Origin: Paradesertivirga superstes
Lineage (GTDB): Bacteria; Bacteroidota; Bacteroidia; Sphingobacteriales; Sphingobacteriaceae
Direction of reading: 5' to 3'
Length of the DNA stretch: 64,000 nucleotides
NCBI RefSeq assembly: GCF_037622515.1
Contig: NZ_JBBJCN010000005.1
Span: 310,001 to 374,000 of the forward strand
Of the stretch, positions 50,393 through 59,106 are shown piece after piece. Numbering within the stretch: position 1 is the stretch's first letter; each line of letters begins with the position of its first letter. The translations under genes and the position numbers were made by a program. The notes beneath the pieces are model-generated. The model ran no database searches. It saw nothing but the letters and a program-made list of their open reading frames with translations, and was not told the DNA's origin.

Positions 50393-50983
50393 TTAAAAAT
50401 ATATATCCACATAATCAGTCAGCATTCCTCCTTCACAATTAATCATGTTCTGTAGCCGCCAGTACTTCCGATTTTTCGTGATTTTAAATAGTTGTTCACC
50501 TGTTTTTATACACGGCTTTCCACTGTTATTGGTTTCAACCACCGATTTTATTTCCCCTTTAAATAACAAATCGGAGGCAGAGACCTTTTTTATCAGACCA
50601 TTAATTGAAATATAATCTGAATTCTTTCTGTTTTTTTGGCCGCCTGCAATAGTATACCATCCATCTTCTGCGGGCTGAATGTTAACGCTTCCGGGTTCAT
50701 CCCAACTAATCCAGTGGAGGGTGAAGTCGTGTTTCCCAATTCTTATATCTCCTTCAGGAACGGGATCGTTAATCTTTAGTTCAGGCTGATCTGCTTTTGA
50801 GGTACTGTCGGCTTTTATAGACTTTTCGTTGGCAATCTTTTTCTTTAAACTGTCAACTTCTTTTTGTAAAGCCGCGCTTTTCTTTTTCAGTTCTAGTGTT
50901 TCATTAGAGGGGTTATTACATCCGATGAAAAAGGCGGAAAGCAGAACAATATTCCGGAGTAGTTTAGGGATACACATATCCAT
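50393..50983 (-). CDS. Coiled-coil lipoprotein of unknown function
   Basis: 196 residues with a lipobox (NIVLLSAFFIGC followed by NN), a heptad coiled coil of about 30 residues (LELKKKSAALQKEVDSLKKK, ending ANEKS), and a C-terminal region (GDIRIGKHDFTLHWISWDEP, WYTIAGGQKNRKNSDYISIN) with no recognised fold. It precedes the copper locus on the opposite strand. Confidence 0.7.
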   Translation of the reverse strand: MDMCIPKLLRNIVLLSAFFIGCNNPSNETLELKKKSAALQKEVDSLKKKIANEKSIKADSTSKADQPELKINDPVPEGDIRIGKHDFTLHWISWDEPGSVNIQPAEDGWYTIAGGQKNRKNSDYISINGLIKKVSASDLLFKGEIKSVVETNNSGKPCIKTGEQLFKITKNRKYWRLQNMINCEGGMLTDYVDIYF

Positions 50984-51044
50984 ATAATAATAATTTCAAA
51001 AAATAAGTTTGATTTGGCGTTTTGTAAATAGATGGCAAGACTAG

Positions 51045-51106
51045 AAATTTTATAAAATTCTCTCAAAATTTTATAAAACCATAGTAGAGAATTCTTTATA
51101 TATTTG
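51045..51106 (+). promoter_or_regulatory. Promoter and putative operator of the copper operon
   Basis: Two copies of AAATTTTATAAAA (51045-51057 and 51066-51078), each containing the perfect palindrome TTTTATAAAA, spaced exactly 21 bases (two helical turns) apart. The -7 element TATATTTG lies at 51099-51106, eight bases before the ATG at 51115. The pair suggests a dimeric metal-responsive repressor or activator, but its identity is unknown. Confidence 0.55.
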
Positions 51107-51114
51107 CTTTGTAA

Positions 51115-51552
51115 ATGAAATTATTCCGAAGCTATATTGTACTTGCTCTGGCCATGCTGATAACTTTATCTGCAAGCGGAATATCTGTTTCTTTGCATAA
51201 ATGCTGTGGTTCAATAGAAGGGATTTCGCTTTTTGGTAATTCTAAAGAGTGCAAGATGGCGAAAAGGCAAACCCCAAAAGATTGTCCGGAAGAGTCTAAA
51301 ACTTCAATTAATAAAAAATCCTGCTGCACTGATCAAAAAATCTCTTTTACCCAGACTACAGATAAAACGTCTCCGGTAACAGCAAAAAATCAGGTTAAAG
51401 AAACAAAGCAGAATTTTGACGTATTATTTTTTTATACCTTAATCACAAGCTTTTTTAGTTCATCAGAACAAGAAGAAGAAATTCAAAAGCCATCTCCCGG
51501 CTTATTTATTACTGAAGCATTAATTCTTTTGCTTCAGCAGTTCAGAATATAA
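51115..51552 (+). CDS. HYC_CC_PP family protein (copper-associated)
   Basis: 145 residues with signal peptide and the family signature LHKCCGSI (His-Cys-Cys) plus a second Cys pair SCCTDQ, and a C-terminal hydrophobic segment rich in Leu. The family is named for these residues and is usually the first gene of Bacteroidota Cus-type efflux operons. It is exported and may bind metal. The HKCCG pair could chelate Cu(I). Confidence 0.85.
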   Translation: MKLFRSYIVLALAMLITLSASGISVSLHKCCGSIEGISLFGNSKECKMAKRQTPKDCPEESKTSINKKSCCTDQKISFTQTTDKTSPVTAKNQVKETKQNFDVLFFYTLITSFFSSSEQEEEIQKPSPGLFITEALILLLQQFRI

Positions 51553-51725
51553 GATTTTTTGTCGCTTTACATTCAATGTAATCTCTGTTCGACAGGAGCG
51601 ATTTTTAATTTGCCATCGGTGAGAGGCTTTAGTGTCTTTTATCAGATTGTTCCAAGGTCGAAATGACAAAGCGCCCATAGCTAAGTTTTAAACAGGTTAG
51701 TGTTAACTTAATTTAATAAATTCTC

Positions 51726-53024
51726 ATGATAGAGAAACTGATTGCATTTTCATTACGCAACAGGTTTTTGGTGCTGCTGTTCTCTTCGTTAATATTAGTT
51801 TGGGGAATATATTCAGTCAAAACGAATAAAATCGATGCGATTCCGGATTTGTCCGAGAACCAGGTAATTGTTTTTACCGAATGGATGGGGCGTAGTCCGC
51901 AGCTTATCGAGGACCAGATTACTTATCCTCTTGTTACCAATCTGCAGGGCATTCCCAATGTAAACTATGTCAGGGCGAATTCTATGTTTGGGATGAGCTT
52001 TATCTATATCATTTTTGAAGACGATACCGACGTGTACTGGGCTCGTTCGCGGGTATTGGAACGATTGAATTCTCTTGGCAGCGCTTTGCCGGAAGGGGTA
52101 ACCCCAACCATGGGCCCCGATGGTACCGGTGTCGGACATATTTTATGGTACACTCTGGATGCTCCGGGGATGGATTTAGGCGAACAGCGTGCGATACAGG
52201 ACTGGTACGTGAAATTCGGATTGCAAAATGTAAAAGGAGTGAGCGAAATAGCATCCTTCGGCGGTTTTCAAAAGCAGTATCAAATCAGTATCGATCCCAA
52301 TAAATTAAATTATTACAAACTTGGTGTAACCGATGTAATGCGTTCTGTAAACGCAAATAACAACGAAGCCGGTGGGAGAAAGTTTGAAATGAGTGATATC
52401 GGTTATATAATTAAAACCACCGGATATCTTAAATCCATTGAAGAAATTGAAAACCTTTCGATCCAAACGCGAAACTCTATTCCAGTGCGCATAAAAGATG
52501 TTGCTTCAGTTGAAATGTCAGGCGAAAGCCGCCTTGGAATTTTTGATTACAACGGGCAGGGGGAAGCTGTAGGAGGTATAGCTGTTCTTCGTTACGGCGA
52601 AAATGCTGATGAAGTGATTAACCGGCTCAAACTGAAAATGGAAGAAGTAAGCAAGGGATTGCCAGCCGGAGTAAAGTTTAATATTATTTACGACAGGGGA
52701 GAGCTTATTGAAGAATCAATATCATCTATCAAAACCACCCTTATTGAAGAAATGATTGTAGTTTCTCTTATCGTGCTGATTTTTCTTATGCACTGGCGAA
52801 GTGCCATCAGTATTATTATTCAGATACCGATCACTATCGCGGCCAGTTTTATTTTATTAAATGCATTTGATATCAGTTCAAATATTATGTCATTAACCGG
52901 AGTCGCATTGGCCATTGGTGTAATTGTAGATAACGGAATTATTATGGCCGAGAATGCATACAGGCATCTTGCAATAAGGCAGGCAGAATTAACTGCGTCG
53001 CAGAAAGGAGGCACAGATGTTTAA
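51726..53024 (+). CDS. cusA: CusA/CzcA-type RND efflux pump, N-terminal half
   Basis: 432 residues covering the first transmembrane helix, the porter half with EWMGRSPQLIEDQITYPL and VKTNKIDAIPDLSENQVIVF, and helices 2-4 with the proton-relay motif GVIVDNGIIMAENAYRHL near the end. It stops at 53024 in the loop after helix 4, overlapping the next frame by eight bases. Together the two frames make the normal heavy-metal RND pump of about 1079 residues. Most likely exports Cu(I)/Ag(I), judging from the operon and INMLSTGIR in the second half. Confidence 0.92.
   Translation: MIEKLIAFSLRNRFLVLLFSSLILVWGIYSVKTNKIDAIPDLSENQVIVFTEWMGRSPQLIEDQITYPLVTNLQGIPNVNYVRANSMFGMSFIYIIFEDDTDVYWARSRVLERLNSLGSALPEGVTPTMGPDGTGVGHILWYTLDAPGMDLGEQRAIQDWYVKFGLQNVKGVSEIASFGGFQKQYQISIDPNKLNYYKLGVTDVMRSVNANNNEAGGRKFEMSDIGYIIKTTGYLKSIEEIENLSIQTRNSIPVRIKDVASVEMSGESRLGIFDYNGQGEAVGGIAVLRYGENADEVINRLKLKMEEVSKGLPAGVKFNIIYDRGELIEESISSIKTTLIEEMIVVSLIVLIFLMHWRSAISIIIQIPITIAASFILLNAFDISSNIMSLTGVALAIGVIVDNGIIMAENAYRHLAIRQAELTASQKGGTDV
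53004..53011 (+). promoter_or_regulatory. Strong ribosome binding site inside the cusA gene
   Basis: AAAGGAGG, five bases before the ATG at 53017. Such a site is rare in this genome, so it supports a separate start for the second half of the pump, in contrast to a sequencing frameshift. Confidence 0.65.
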
Positions 53025-54960
53025 TAAAATTAAACAATACTTTAAGACGAAGGACAAAGACGCTTATGTTACGCTGTCGGAAGAAGAACGTTTGAAAATC
53101 ATCGAGAAATCATCCAAACAGGTTTCCCGGGGAGTTTTTTATTCTACCGTTATTATTATTACTTCGTTTTTGCCGGTGTTTTTATTAACCGGACAAGAGG
53201 GCAAGCTTTTTCATCCGCTGGCTTACACAAAAACATTCATTTTAATGATAGATGCGTTGCTGGTGGTCACACTGGCACCGGTGCTTATCTCATTTTTCAT
53301 GAAAGGCCGTTTTCGTACTGAGCAGGAAAACCCTATCAACCGTAAACTGGAGGGTTGGTATGAACCTTTAATAAGAGCTTGTATGAAACATCGGAAAACC
53401 ACCATTGGAGTTAATATTCTGGCTGTACTCGTAAGTATTCCTTTGTTGATGAGTATGGGCAGGGAGTTTATGCCTCCTCTGGATGAGCAATCAATCTTGT
53501 TTATGCCGGTTACTTTGCCTGACGTTTCAAATTCAGAAATCAAGCGTATTCTTCAGGTTCAGGATAAGATAATTAAATCTGTCCCGGAAGTAGATCAGGT
53601 TCTAGGAAAAGCGGGTCGCGCCAGCACAGCTACCGATAATTCTCCGATCAGCATGATAGAAACTATTATTTCGCTTAAGCCGAAAAGCGAATGGCGGCCG
53701 GGTCTTACTAAAAAGGCGCTGATAAATGAACTGGATGCTAAGCTGCAGATTCCGGGAGTGGTAAATGGCTGGACCCAGCCTATCATTAACCGCATTAATA
53801 TGCTTTCTACAGGCATACGTACCGATGTCGGCGTAAAAGTATACGGTCAGGATTTACAGCAAATAGATAAGGTTCAACAACGGGTACATTCGCTTTTGCA
53901 GGATATTAATGGCGTTAAGGATATTTACGTAGAGCCTGTAACCGGAGGAAAGTACCTCGAAATCGACATTAAACGCGATCATCTGGAGCGTTATGGCTTA
54001 ACCGTTGATGATGTAAACGCTACCGTTGAAAGTGCTATTGGGGGAGCCCCTTTTGCCAGTACAATTGAAGGCCGAAGGCGTTTTAATATTAATCTTCGGC
54101 TGGGGCAGGATTACCGTAACAGCATTGAGCGCTTAAAAAGGATTCCTTTAAATTCTCCGGATGCCGGCACAATCCCGCTTTCCTCAGTTACGGAAATTCG
54201 GTTTGTGAATGGCCCTCCAATGATTACTTCAGAAAATGCAATTCTCCGTGGGGCGGTAATGTTTAACGTTCGCGATCGTGACCTTGGAAATACCGTTGAG
54301 GAAGCTATGCTGAAGCTCAACAAGCAATTGGATCTGCCAAATGGTGCTTTTATTGAGTGGAGTGGTCAATATGAAAACCTGATTCGTGGTCAGCAAACGC
54401 TGATTTATATTGTCCCCCTTGTTCTGTTGATTATTTTTCTTTCGCTTTATATGGCTTTTAAATCCTTACGGGAGGCATTTTTAAGTCTGATTACTATTCC
54501 TTTCGCCTTAATTGGCGGCGCTTACCTTGTTTATTTCTGGGGGGTAAATCTCTCTGTGGCGGTAGCAGTGGGCTTTATTGCTTTATTCGGAATTGCGGTT
54601 GAAACGGGAGTGGTGATGGTGATTTATCTGAATGATGCCATGAGCAGGCTCGTTGCTCTGCGAGGAAATTCAAGCGAAACAATAACAAGGGATGAATTAA
54701 AAGAATATGTTATCGCAGGGGCGGCAAAACGCCTCAGACCAAAAATTATGACTGTTTGCGTGGCGCTTTTCGGATTGATTCCCGTATTGTGGTCTCAGGG
54801 AGTGGGAAGTGATGTAATGCAGCCCATCGTGCTGCCTATGATTGGAGGCGTGTTAACTTCTTCCATTCACATCCTGATTGTTACTCCCCTCATCTTTTTG
54901 ATGACAAAAGAATATGAATTGAAAAAATTCGGAAAAATGGAGGTGCATGATGCGCATTAA
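53017..54960 (+). CDS. cusA: CusA/CzcA-type RND efflux pump, C-terminal half
   Basis: 647 residues starting ATG at 53017 (MFNKIKQYFKTKDKDAYVTL), overlapping the N-terminal half frame as ATGTTTAA. It contains helix 5 onward: SKQVSRGVFYSTVIIITSFL, LLTGQEGKLFHPLAYTKTF, the second porter half (INRINMLSTGIRTDVGVKV, NGPPMITSEN) and the last helices with FIALFGIAVETGVVMVIYL. The first 40 residues form a charged loop before helix 5. Whether two polypeptides assemble, or a -1/+1 shift joins them, cannot be told. Confidence 0.9.
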   Translation: MFNKIKQYFKTKDKDAYVTLSEEERLKIIEKSSKQVSRGVFYSTVIIITSFLPVFLLTGQEGKLFHPLAYTKTFILMIDALLVVTLAPVLISFFMKGRFRTEQENPINRKLEGWYEPLIRACMKHRKTTIGVNILAVLVSIPLLMSMGREFMPPLDEQSILFMPVTLPDVSNSEIKRILQVQDKIIKSVPEVDQVLGKAGRASTATDNSPISMIETIISLKPKSEWRPGLTKKALINELDAKLQIPGVVNGWTQPIINRINMLSTGIRTDVGVKVYGQDLQQIDKVQQRVHSLLQDINGVKDIYVEPVTGGKYLEIDIKRDHLERYGLTVDDVNATVESAIGGAPFASTIEGRRRFNINLRLGQDYRNSIERLKRIPLNSPDAGTIPLSSVTEIRFVNGPPMITSENAILRGAVMFNVRDRDLGNTVEEAMLKLNKQLDLPNGAFIEWSGQYENLIRGQQTLIYIVPLVLLIIFLSLYMAFKSLREAFLSLITIPFALIGGAYLVYFWGVNLSVAVAVGFIALFGIAVETGVVMVIYLNDAMSRLVALRGNSSETITRDELKEYVIAGAAKRLRPKIMTVCVALFGLIPVLWSQGVGSDVMQPIVLPMIGGVLTSSIHILIVTPLIFLMTKEYELKKFGKMEVHDAH

Positions 54961-56386
54961 GGAAATTAATTCAATGGTTTATAGTTCATTAGTGAGTTTA
55001 GTTGAGATGCCCTGTCTCCCTTCTCCCCAAGGGAGAAGGGCCGGGGATGAGGGGTGTACATGTCAAAGTCCCCTCACCCTTAATCCCTCTCCCCGGGGAG
55101 AGGGGTATGGCGCCTTAGGCAGAAAGCTTTATGAGGGAATATCATCAAAAGCGGTGTTTGCTTTGATTGTGTTGTGTATGCTTAATCTCAATATTTCAGC
55201 TCAGCAGCCAATGAACTTGCCTCAAATTATAAGAGAAATTGAATTGAACAATTCATCTCTCAAAGCCTTCGATTATCAGGCCAAAAGCCAGGACGCAAAA
55301 GTTGAAGGCGCCGGTGCATGGATGGCACCAATGGTAGGTGCAGGAACGTTCATGTCGCCTTATCCGGGGCAGGGGATGATTGGTGAAGGCGATAAAGGCG
55401 CATTTATGATTTCTGCAGAGCAGGATATTCCTAATCCTGCAAAAGTTAAGGCAAAGCGACAATATCTGGAGACTTTGGCAGAGACTTACACATTGGGAAA
55501 ATTCGAACGTTTTAATGAATTGCGCAGCCAGGCACGCCAGCTTTATTTTGATTTGATAATCGCTGCTAAAAAACGCCACTTTCAATCAGAAAACAAACGG
55601 ATCATGCAAACCATGAAAAAGCTTGCGGATATTCGTTACCCATACAATCAGGGTAGACTCAATGAAGTTTTTAAAGCAGAGGGCCGTCTAGCGGAAGCAG
55701 ATGTTATGTTGCTCATGACGGAGGGTCAGATCAGATCTAATAAAATTGCCTTAAATGCCCTGATGAACCGACCTGCAACGGCTGTGTTAGAAATTGACAC
55801 TGCATACAAAGCGTCCTTTACTCCGCTTGCCGGGCTTGATTCGACTTATCTTGTTGATACACGCAGTGATTTGCGACACATGCAGCATAATATTCATTCT
55901 ATGAAGGCGAATATTAATCAAATGCGTCAGCAGGCTAAGCCCGATTTCCGGATCCGTTTCGATCACATGTCGAATTATTCGGCTATGATGCCAAAACAGT
56001 TTACCATTATGGGGATGCTTTCTGTTCCGATTGTTCCATGGTCGTCAAAGATGTACAAGTCTGAGATTAAATCGATGAATCTTGAGATAGATGCCATGCG
56101 CGCACAAAAGGAGGGAATGCTTACAGAAATGCTTGCGATGGCAAGGTCCATGACTGTTGAATTAACAGCGATGGAACAGCAGCTTAAAGGTTACGAGGAC
56201 AAAATACTGCCGGCATTAAAGAAAGGTCTTGAGGTTTCTATGCTTTCTTACCAGGAAAATAAAATGGATTTGAGCATGGTAATTGACAGTTGGGAAGCTA
56301 TTAATATGACGCAGATGAATTACCTGGATGCTTTACAGCGATATTATAAAATGATTGCAGAATATGAAAAGAGCATTGAAAGATAA
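54947..56386 (+). CDS. TolC-family outer-membrane efflux channel with repeat-derived N-terminus
   Basis: 479 residues. The OEP domain runs from about residue 85 (MNLPQIIREIELNNSSLKAF, GTFMSPYPGQGMIGEGDKG, then the long helices). Before the signal-like stretch VFALIVLCMLNLNISAQ (about residues 70-87) lie about 55 residues encoded by an inserted palindromic repeat (PSPQGRRAGDEG, LTLNPSPRGEGYG). The ORF start overlaps the pump by 14 bases. The true start may be GTG or TTG just before VFALIV. Forms the channel of the Cus-type pump. Confidence 0.87.
   Translation: MMRIKEINSMVYSSLVSLVEMPCLPSPQGRRAGDEGCTCQSPLTLNPSPRGEGYGALGRKLYEGISSKAVFALIVLCMLNLNISAQQPMNLPQIIREIELNNSSLKAFDYQAKSQDAKVEGAGAWMAPMVGAGTFMSPYPGQGMIGEGDKGAFMISAEQDIPNPAKVKAKRQYLETLAETYTLGKFERFNELRSQARQLYFDLIIAAKKRHFQSENKRIMQTMKKLADIRYPYNQGRLNEVFKAEGRLAEADVMLLMTEGQIRSNKIALNALMNRPATAVLEIDTAYKASFTPLAGLDSTYLVDTRSDLRHMQHNIHSMKANINQMRQQAKPDFRIRFDHMSNYSAMMPKQFTIMGMLSVPIVPWSSKMYKSEIKSMNLEIDAMRAQKEGMLTEMLAMARSMTVELTAMEQQLKGYEDKILPALKKGLEVSMLSYQENKMDLSMVIDSWEAINMTQMNYLDALQRYYKMIAEYEKSIER
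55015..55106. repeat. Palindromic intergenic-type repeat in the 5' end of the tolC-type gene
   Basis: Contains two near-perfect palindromes: CCCTTCTCCC-CAA-GGGAGAAGGG (55018-55040) and CCCTCTCCCCGGGGAGAGGG (55085-55104), linked by complementary GGGGATGAGGGG and CCCCTCACCC stretches. This is the sequence type of the widespread CTCTCCCC repeats of Bacteroidota, normally between genes. Confidence 0.85.
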
Positions 56387-57704
56387 GCTTAGGTATACGA
56401 TATTTTCTTTCGCCTTGCTGCTGTTTTTAGGTTGCGAAAACAATACAGCACAGAAAGACCCGGGAATATTGGCTGCCAAATATACCTGCCCGATGCATCC
56501 TCAAATCGTTACCAATAAACCGGGGACATGTCCTATTTGCGCAATGGATTTAGTACCTGTCGGCAATTCTGATTTAAATGATTCTGCAGATGCTAATCTG
56601 AAAAACCTTGTTAAACCATCTAATCAATTTGTTCTTTCTGAAATAAGAACAGTCAACCCTGTGGAGGGCGTTCGCATAGCAGATGTAAAACTGCAGGGCG
56701 TTATAAATTACGATACGAATAACTGGAATTCTGTTTCAAGCAGGGTTAGCGGCAGAATAGAACGCTTGTACCTGAGATACAATTTTCAGAGTGTAAGTAA
56801 GGGGCAAAAACTAATGGATATTTATAGTCCTGATTTGGCTAATGCACAGCAAGAATTACTTTATTTGAAAAATAGTGGCGACAGAAACCTGTTAGAATCA
56901 GCAAAAAAGAAGTTGCGCTTACTGGGAGCAACGGATCAGCAAATTAATACCTTGCTAAGAACTGGCAAGCTCGATTATACATTTTCTGTTTATAGTCAGC
57001 ATGCAGGTTATGTTTCAGAACAAACAATTTCTAAAGGAGCATCCGGCAGTAATTATGGCTACGGAACAAAAATTACAGTAGAAGGGGAGGACGATGCGAT
57101 GAATTCGATGGGCGGAAGCAGTACCAGTTCGGGTTCTTCCCAGATTCTACAGGTAGAAACAAATTCGCCGCTGCAAATAAGGGAAGGTCAATATATTAAT
57201 CAGGGGCAAAAATTATTCAACCTGATAAATGCCGGGGCCGTATGGGCAGAGTTTTATGCAGGGTCAGAAAAATTAAGTTATTTAAAGCGGGGTACATCTG
57301 TCCAGATTACAGCTCTTGATAATCCTTCTCAGACTTCATTTACTAAGATCAGTTTAATTCAGCCGTATTATAATGAGGGTAGTAATTTCTCACTGTTAAG
57401 AGCAAGAATTAATAATTCTTCCAGTCTCTGGAAAGTAGGTCAGTTAATTGAGGTTAAAACTGATGCCGACAGTAAGTTCGGTAACTGGCTACCGAGAAGT
57501 TCGGTGCTTCAGCTGGGCTCGCGGTTCGTTTCCTTTGTTAGAAAAGGAAGCAGTTTTGTTCCGGTTTATGTAAATGTGATTGAACGCAGAGGCGAATGGA
57601 TAGATATTGGCGATAGTTTGAAGAAGGTTGAAAATGTCGCGGTCAATGCCTGGTTTATGGTGGATAACGAAAGCTTTGTTCGGGTGGATAGTCTAACCAG
57701 GTAA
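56364..57704 (+). CDS. cusB: CusB-type periplasmic adaptor with heavy-metal-binding domain (first)
   Basis: 446 residues from MKRALKDK (56364; a frame ATG lies three codons upstream, so the TolC gene overlaps by about 20 bases). Lipobox LLLFLGC, then an HMBD motif TCPMHPQIV-x11-CPICAMDLVP, then the adaptor: VSSRVSGRIERLYL barrel-sandwich and hairpin, a low-complexity Ser/Gly loop (SMGGSSTSSGSSQ) and beta-barrel. It joins RND pump and TolC. The HMBD Cys/His probably bind Cu(I) or zinc. Confidence 0.9.
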   Translation: MKRALKDKLRYTIFSFALLLFLGCENNTAQKDPGILAAKYTCPMHPQIVTNKPGTCPICAMDLVPVGNSDLNDSADANLKNLVKPSNQFVLSEIRTVNPVEGVRIADVKLQGVINYDTNNWNSVSSRVSGRIERLYLRYNFQSVSKGQKLMDIYSPDLANAQQELLYLKNSGDRNLLESAKKKLRLLGATDQQINTLLRTGKLDYTFSVYSQHAGYVSEQTISKGASGSNYGYGTKITVEGEDDAMNSMGGSSTSSGSSQILQVETNSPLQIREGQYINQGQKLFNLINAGAVWAEFYAGSEKLSYLKRGTSVQITALDNPSQTSFTKISLIQPYYNEGSNFSLLRARINNSSSLWKVGQLIEVKTDADSKFGNWLPRSSVLQLGSRFVSFVRKGSSFVPVYVNVIERRGEWIDIGDSLKKVENVAVNAWFMVDNESFVRVDSLTR

Positions 57705-57881
57705 TTGTTTTTCATTTTAAAGCGTTTTGTCATTTCAACCATCAAGAAAAAAACTTAAGGCGATTGATTCAAAGATCTCTCCTGCATTGGGAGGACAAAG
57801 CGCAGGGATGATAAAGGTTTATGGAGGATACTTGGGGTTATTGCAACCCTCTCCTGGAGAGACCCTAATAAATTTTAAGAT
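57705..57881. other. 177-base gap with degenerate repeat-like sequence
   Basis: No gene. Contains GCAACCCTCTCCTGGAGAGACCC (57847-57866 region) resembling the CTCTCC palindromic repeat, and ATTGGGAGGACAAAGCGC. Possibly a decayed copy of the repeat seen in the tolC-type gene. Confidence 0.45.
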
Positions 57882-59090
57882 ATGATTTTAAAAGGAATAA
57901 ATACTTCAGTAGTCATCTTGGCAAGCATAATAACAGTAATGCTTTACGGATGCAAAAATCAGTCAGCTGATCATTCAACTGATCATCAGGCGACCAAAGT
58001 CGGGCCGAAATACACTTGTCCTATGCATCCCCAAATTGTTCAGGATCACCCCGGGAATTGCCCGATCTGCGGAATGGAATTAGTTGTAATGAAAAATACT
58101 GGTGCCGAGAACTCACTTATGTTAAGTAAGAGCCAGATGCAACTGGCAAATATCAGTACGGTAAAAGTAGGTTCAGGAAACTTTAAAACTTCTACGATTT
58201 TAACAGGGCGCCTGGTTACGAATCCTCTGGAAACAGAGGTCATTTCCAGTCGTATGGCCGGAAGAATTGAGCGGCTTTTTGTAAAAGAAACCGGGATAAG
58301 AGTAGTTCAGGGAGAACCACTCTTTCAAATTTATAGCGAGCAGTTACAAGTACTTCAGCAGGACTATTTGCTTCAGATAAAACAAGTAGCAGCTTTTCCT
58401 GGTGAAAAGATCTATCAATCTTTAAAGGAAGCTGCACGAAATAAGCTGAAGCTTTTCGGATATTCAGATTCGCAGATTAATTCACTGGCAAAGAGGAATC
58501 AGGTTTCACCAACTGTTACGATTTATGCATCTGCCTCGGGTATTGTTAATGAAATAAATGTTTCAGAAGGACAGTATATCTCAGAAGGCAGTCCTGTTGT
58601 TCGGCTCGAAAATTTTAGCCGCTTGTGGCTTGAAGTGGATGTTTACCCCTCCGAAGTGAAGCAGGTGGCCATTGGATCAGTATTAAAAGTAATAATTAAT
58701 GGATTCTCAGATTTGTCGCAGAATGTAAAGGTGGACTTTATTAGTCCTGCATTAAATCCCTCAACACAACGTTTAATTATCCGTGCTGTTATAGATAATT
58801 CTTCAGGAAAATATCAACCCGGAATGCAGGCGGATGTTTTTATAGCAACGGGCAAAGTTTCGGGCGCGGTAAGTTTACCTCTGGAAGCTGTACTGCGGGA
58901 TGAAAATGGTTCGTATGTTTGGGTTAAAACGAAAGGTAATACTTTTACATCACGAAAGGTGATCACCGGGGCGGAAGATGCGGATAAAATAGTGATCACT
59001 TCAGGGATATCCGGGGGGGAAGAAATAGTGACCTCGGGGGCTTACCTGCTTCACAGTGAGTTTGTATTAAAACGCGGAACAACACTTTAA
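57882..59090 (+). CDS. CusB-type periplasmic adaptor with heavy-metal-binding domain (second)
   Basis: 402 residues. Lipobox VMLYGC at about residue 25, a His-rich stretch (SADHSTDHQATK), HMBD motif TCPMHPQIV-x11-CPICGMELV, then barrel-sandwich (SSRMAGRIERLFVKETG), alpha-hairpin (LQQDYLLQIKQVAAFP) and beta-barrel (YVWVKTKGNTF). It is a diverged paralogue of the preceding adaptor; the two might form an adaptor heteromer or serve different pumps. Confidence 0.9.
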   Translation: MILKGINTSVVILASIITVMLYGCKNQSADHSTDHQATKVGPKYTCPMHPQIVQDHPGNCPICGMELVVMKNTGAENSLMLSKSQMQLANISTVKVGSGNFKTSTILTGRLVTNPLETEVISSRMAGRIERLFVKETGIRVVQGEPLFQIYSEQLQVLQQDYLLQIKQVAAFPGEKIYQSLKEAARNKLKLFGYSDSQINSLAKRNQVSPTVTIYASASGIVNEINVSEGQYISEGSPVVRLENFSRLWLEVDVYPSEVKQVAIGSVLKVIINGFSDLSQNVKVDFISPALNPSTQRLIIRAVIDNSSGKYQPGMQADVFIATGKVSGAVSLPLEAVLRDENGSYVWVKTKGNTFTSRKVITGAEDADKIVITSGISGGEEIVTSGAYLLHSEFVLKRGTTL

Positions 59091-59106
59091 TAAAATTAAC
59101 ATAGAT

